In this document: positions 5,308-6,385 of the stretch, in pieces
Layout of the letters: the number at the start of each line of letters is the position of its first letter
Position numbering within the stretch: the stretch's first letter is position 1
NCBI GenBank assembly: GCA_964544635.1
Contig: CAZJCK010000120.1
Coordinates: 1-6,385, forward strand
Origin: CAZJCK01 sp964544635
Lineage (GTDB): Bacteria; Zixibacteria; MSB-5A5; GN15; FEB-12
Direction of reading: 5' to 3'
DNA length: 6,385 bases
Made by a program: the position numbers and the translations under genes
Notes under the pieces: generated by a model
The model's database searches: none
What the model saw: the letters and a program-made list of their open reading frames with translations, nothing else
Told to the model about the DNA's origin: nothing

Positions 5308-5337
5308 ATGTCATCCCGGCCTTGAGCCGGGATCCAG
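5308..5337 (+). repeat. Dispersed palindromic repeat (CHPGLEPGS-type)
   Basis: ATCCCGGC (5313-5320) pairs perfectly with GCCGGGAT (5326-5333) around a CTTGA loop, flanked by GTC on the left and CCAG on the right. Read in one frame from 5309 it spells CHPGLEPGS, a peptide well known from spurious gene calls over abundant intergenic palindromes in many bacterial genomes. A decayed relative is at 153-176. It sits 46 nt past the stop of the minus-strand gene and may form the 3' end structure of that transcript. Confidence 0.7.
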
Positions 5338-5383
5338 CCCACCGAATGAAGAAAATTCCACCAAACGGTCAGTGTGCCCGCTG

Positions 5384-6385
5384 CTACTTCACCAGCATCA
5401 TCTTTTTCGTTTCGCTGAAGGTCTCGCTCGTCAGGCGATAGAAGTAGACACCCGACGATACCGGATCGCCGCGATCATCCGTGCCCGTCCAGACTACCGA
5501 ATATGACCCGGCCGGCAGCTCTTCCGATACGATAGTGGCAACACGCTGTCCGAGGACATTGAGGACATCAACCGTCACATCGGAACGACGTGGCAGGGCA
5601 AACTCGATCGTCGTCGACGGGTTAAAGGGATTGGGGTAGTTCTGGGCGAGTACGTACTCCGATGGCAGTTTTCCTGTTCCGATCGTAGTCACTTCTGTGG
5701 AAATATCACCGAAGTAGTGCAGGCATCCTTCGCTGTCGGCGCTGTACAAGCCTCGGTTTCCGACGCTTATCTTCCCATAGAATCCGGGCCAACGCCAAAC
5801 CGTCTTGTAGTCTGAAACCCTGACGCCGTACAAATAGTCCAGAGCGGCAACGAAAAGCACTCCGTCTGAGATTACCGGATTGTTGACTATCAGAGTGTCT
5901 TCAGTGAATCGCCAGATATCCTCACCGGTGAGAGCATTGCAGGCAACTACACGGCCGCTATCTCGCAGGTAAATAACGGAATCATATACCGGAGGCGTTT
6001 GATCGGGCCAGATGTTCACGTCCCAAATAGCAAATCTGCCGTACTCTCCCTTTCGCTGCCAGACGGGCTGGCGGTCTGACAATCGAATCGCCGTCACTGA
6101 GCCGCCGATTGTGGCAAAGGCTAGGCCGAGTGTCGTATCTATTACTACAGCTGAGTTGCTCTGGAACGGCCCTCCTGACAGTGCATCTCCAAGGTCCACT
6201 TTCGTGAGGTCAAGCGAAAACACCCACAGGCCGTCTGTAATCGATTGCTGATGATAGTACTGGATCAGAACTGTGTGAATCGTATCCCGATAGATGGTTG
6301 GCGTCCAGCCGGTTCGCTGTGGAAGCGATACCCACCAGATTTGCTCACCGGTATATGCATCCAGACAGGCCATTCCACCGTAGGT
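5384..6385 (-). CDS. PQQ/BamB-like beta-propeller protein with T9SS-type C-terminal tail, 5' end outside the window
   Basis: The frame is open to the window edge: the codons before the Met at 6373 read T-Y-G-G and continue a propeller repeat (YGGMACLDAYTGEQIWW), so that Met is internal and the gene is 5'-truncated here. Counting from that Met, 329 residues remain. Repeated motifs of a PQQ-type beta-propeller are seen at 1-14 (CLDAYTGEQIWW), about 93-106 (VTAIRLSDRQPVWQ), 142-155 (VVACNALTGEDIWR) and 181-195 (LYGVRVSDYKTVWRW). After a short linker, a C-terminal domain at about 237-329 carries YPNPFNPSTTI, VDVLNVLGQRV, LPAGSY and SSGVYFYRL and ends KKMMLVK. This is the Por-secretion (type A sorting) / FlgD-Ig-like tail that targets proteins through the type IX system. 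The product is probably secreted or displayed at the surface; no catalytic motif is visible in the part seen. It may be a structural or binding protein. No clear intrinsic terminator follows on the minus strand. Confidence 0.88.
   Translation of the reverse strand, partial: TYGGMACLDAYTGEQIWWVSLPQRTGWTPTIYRDTIHTVLIQYYHQQSITDGLWVFSLDLTKVDLGDALSGGPFQSNSAVVIDTTLGLAFATIGGSVTAIRLSDRQPVWQRKGEYGRFAIWDVNIWPDQTPPVYDSVIYLRDSGRVVACNALTGEDIWRFTEDTLIVNNPVISDGVLFVAALDYLYGVRVSDYKTVWRWPGFYGKISVGNRGLYSADSEGCLHYFGDISTEVTTIGTGKLPSEYVLAQNYPNPFNPSTTIEFALPRRSDVTVDVLNVLGQRVATIVSEELPAGSYSVVWTGTDDRGDPVSSGVYFYRLTSETFSETKKMMLVK

Larger units (their letters stand above)
5002..5383. other. Hairpin-rich intergenic region
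   Basis: These 382 bases contain no credible gene; the open frames across them are short, Arg/Pro/Ser-rich and produced by the palindromes. They hold at least six inverted repeats: a REP-like palindrome (5011-5038), a weak terminator-like hairpin (5071-5105), a strong intrinsic terminator (5141-5173), a nested palindrome (5199-5268), a small hairpin (5284-5298) and a dispersed palindrome (5308-5337). The region separates two genes that converge on it from both sides. Confidence 0.7.

Noticed and set aside
5011..5337. CRISPR array
   Set aside because: The repeated hairpins differ in sequence and spacing, and there are no identical repeats with regular spacers or cas genes.
5011..5441. Several overlapping small open frames in the intergenic region
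   Set aside because: They translate the palindromes (for example CHPGLEPGS) in several frames and have no conserved protein features.
6371..6373. Met codon as the start of the right-edge gene
   Set aside because: The frame stays open upstream to the window edge, and the residues on both sides form one continuous propeller motif, so this Met is internal.

Overview
The window carries five protein-coding genes and two regions of repeat-rich non-coding DNA. The base composition is GC-rich, and uvrB, which is near-universal, gives no taxonomic resolution. The best clue to the organism is the gene at the right edge. Its C-terminus is a type IX secretion (T9SS) type A / FlgD-Ig-like tail with a YPNPFNPSTTI motif, typical of the Fibrobacteres-Chlorobi-Bacteroidetes (FCB) superphylum and satellite candidate phyla. 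The GC content and two lipobox proteins would fit a Zixibacteria-like or other high-GC FCB lineage. That assignment is inference, not proof.

Left to right on the plus strand: bases 1-401 hold no convincing gene but contain three hairpin or repeat elements and a candidate promoter for uvrB. uvrB (402-2453) encodes the excinuclease ABC DNA-damage recognition subunit, complete and with all expected motifs. A putative lipoprotein of unknown function (2468-3424) follows 14 nt downstream and is probably co-transcribed.

On the minus strand a two-CBS-domain protein (3428-3886) converges on the lipoprotein gene with only 3 nt between stop codons. The 299-nt gap 3887-4185 is a divergent control region with good sigma70-type promoters facing both ways. 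To its right, on the plus strand, lies a lipid-anchored prohibitin-like (SPFH) protein (4186-5001).

Bases 5002-5383 are non-coding and packed with hairpins: a REP-like palindrome that also occurs inverted at 234-260, a weak terminator-like hairpin, a textbook intrinsic terminator, a nested palindrome, and a copy of a dispersed palindrome of the kind that gives CHPGLEPGS-type spurious peptides. The last gene (5384-6385, minus) is a 5'-truncated PQQ/BamB-like beta-propeller protein with the T9SS-type tail. Its beginning lies beyond the window.

Nothing here forms an obvious new defence, mobile or biosynthetic system. The genes look like chromosomal housekeeping and envelope functions. The parts most worth a second look are the palindromic repeat families around the genes, the unrecognised lipoprotein with an acidic run after its lipidated Cys, and the uvrB start-site question.
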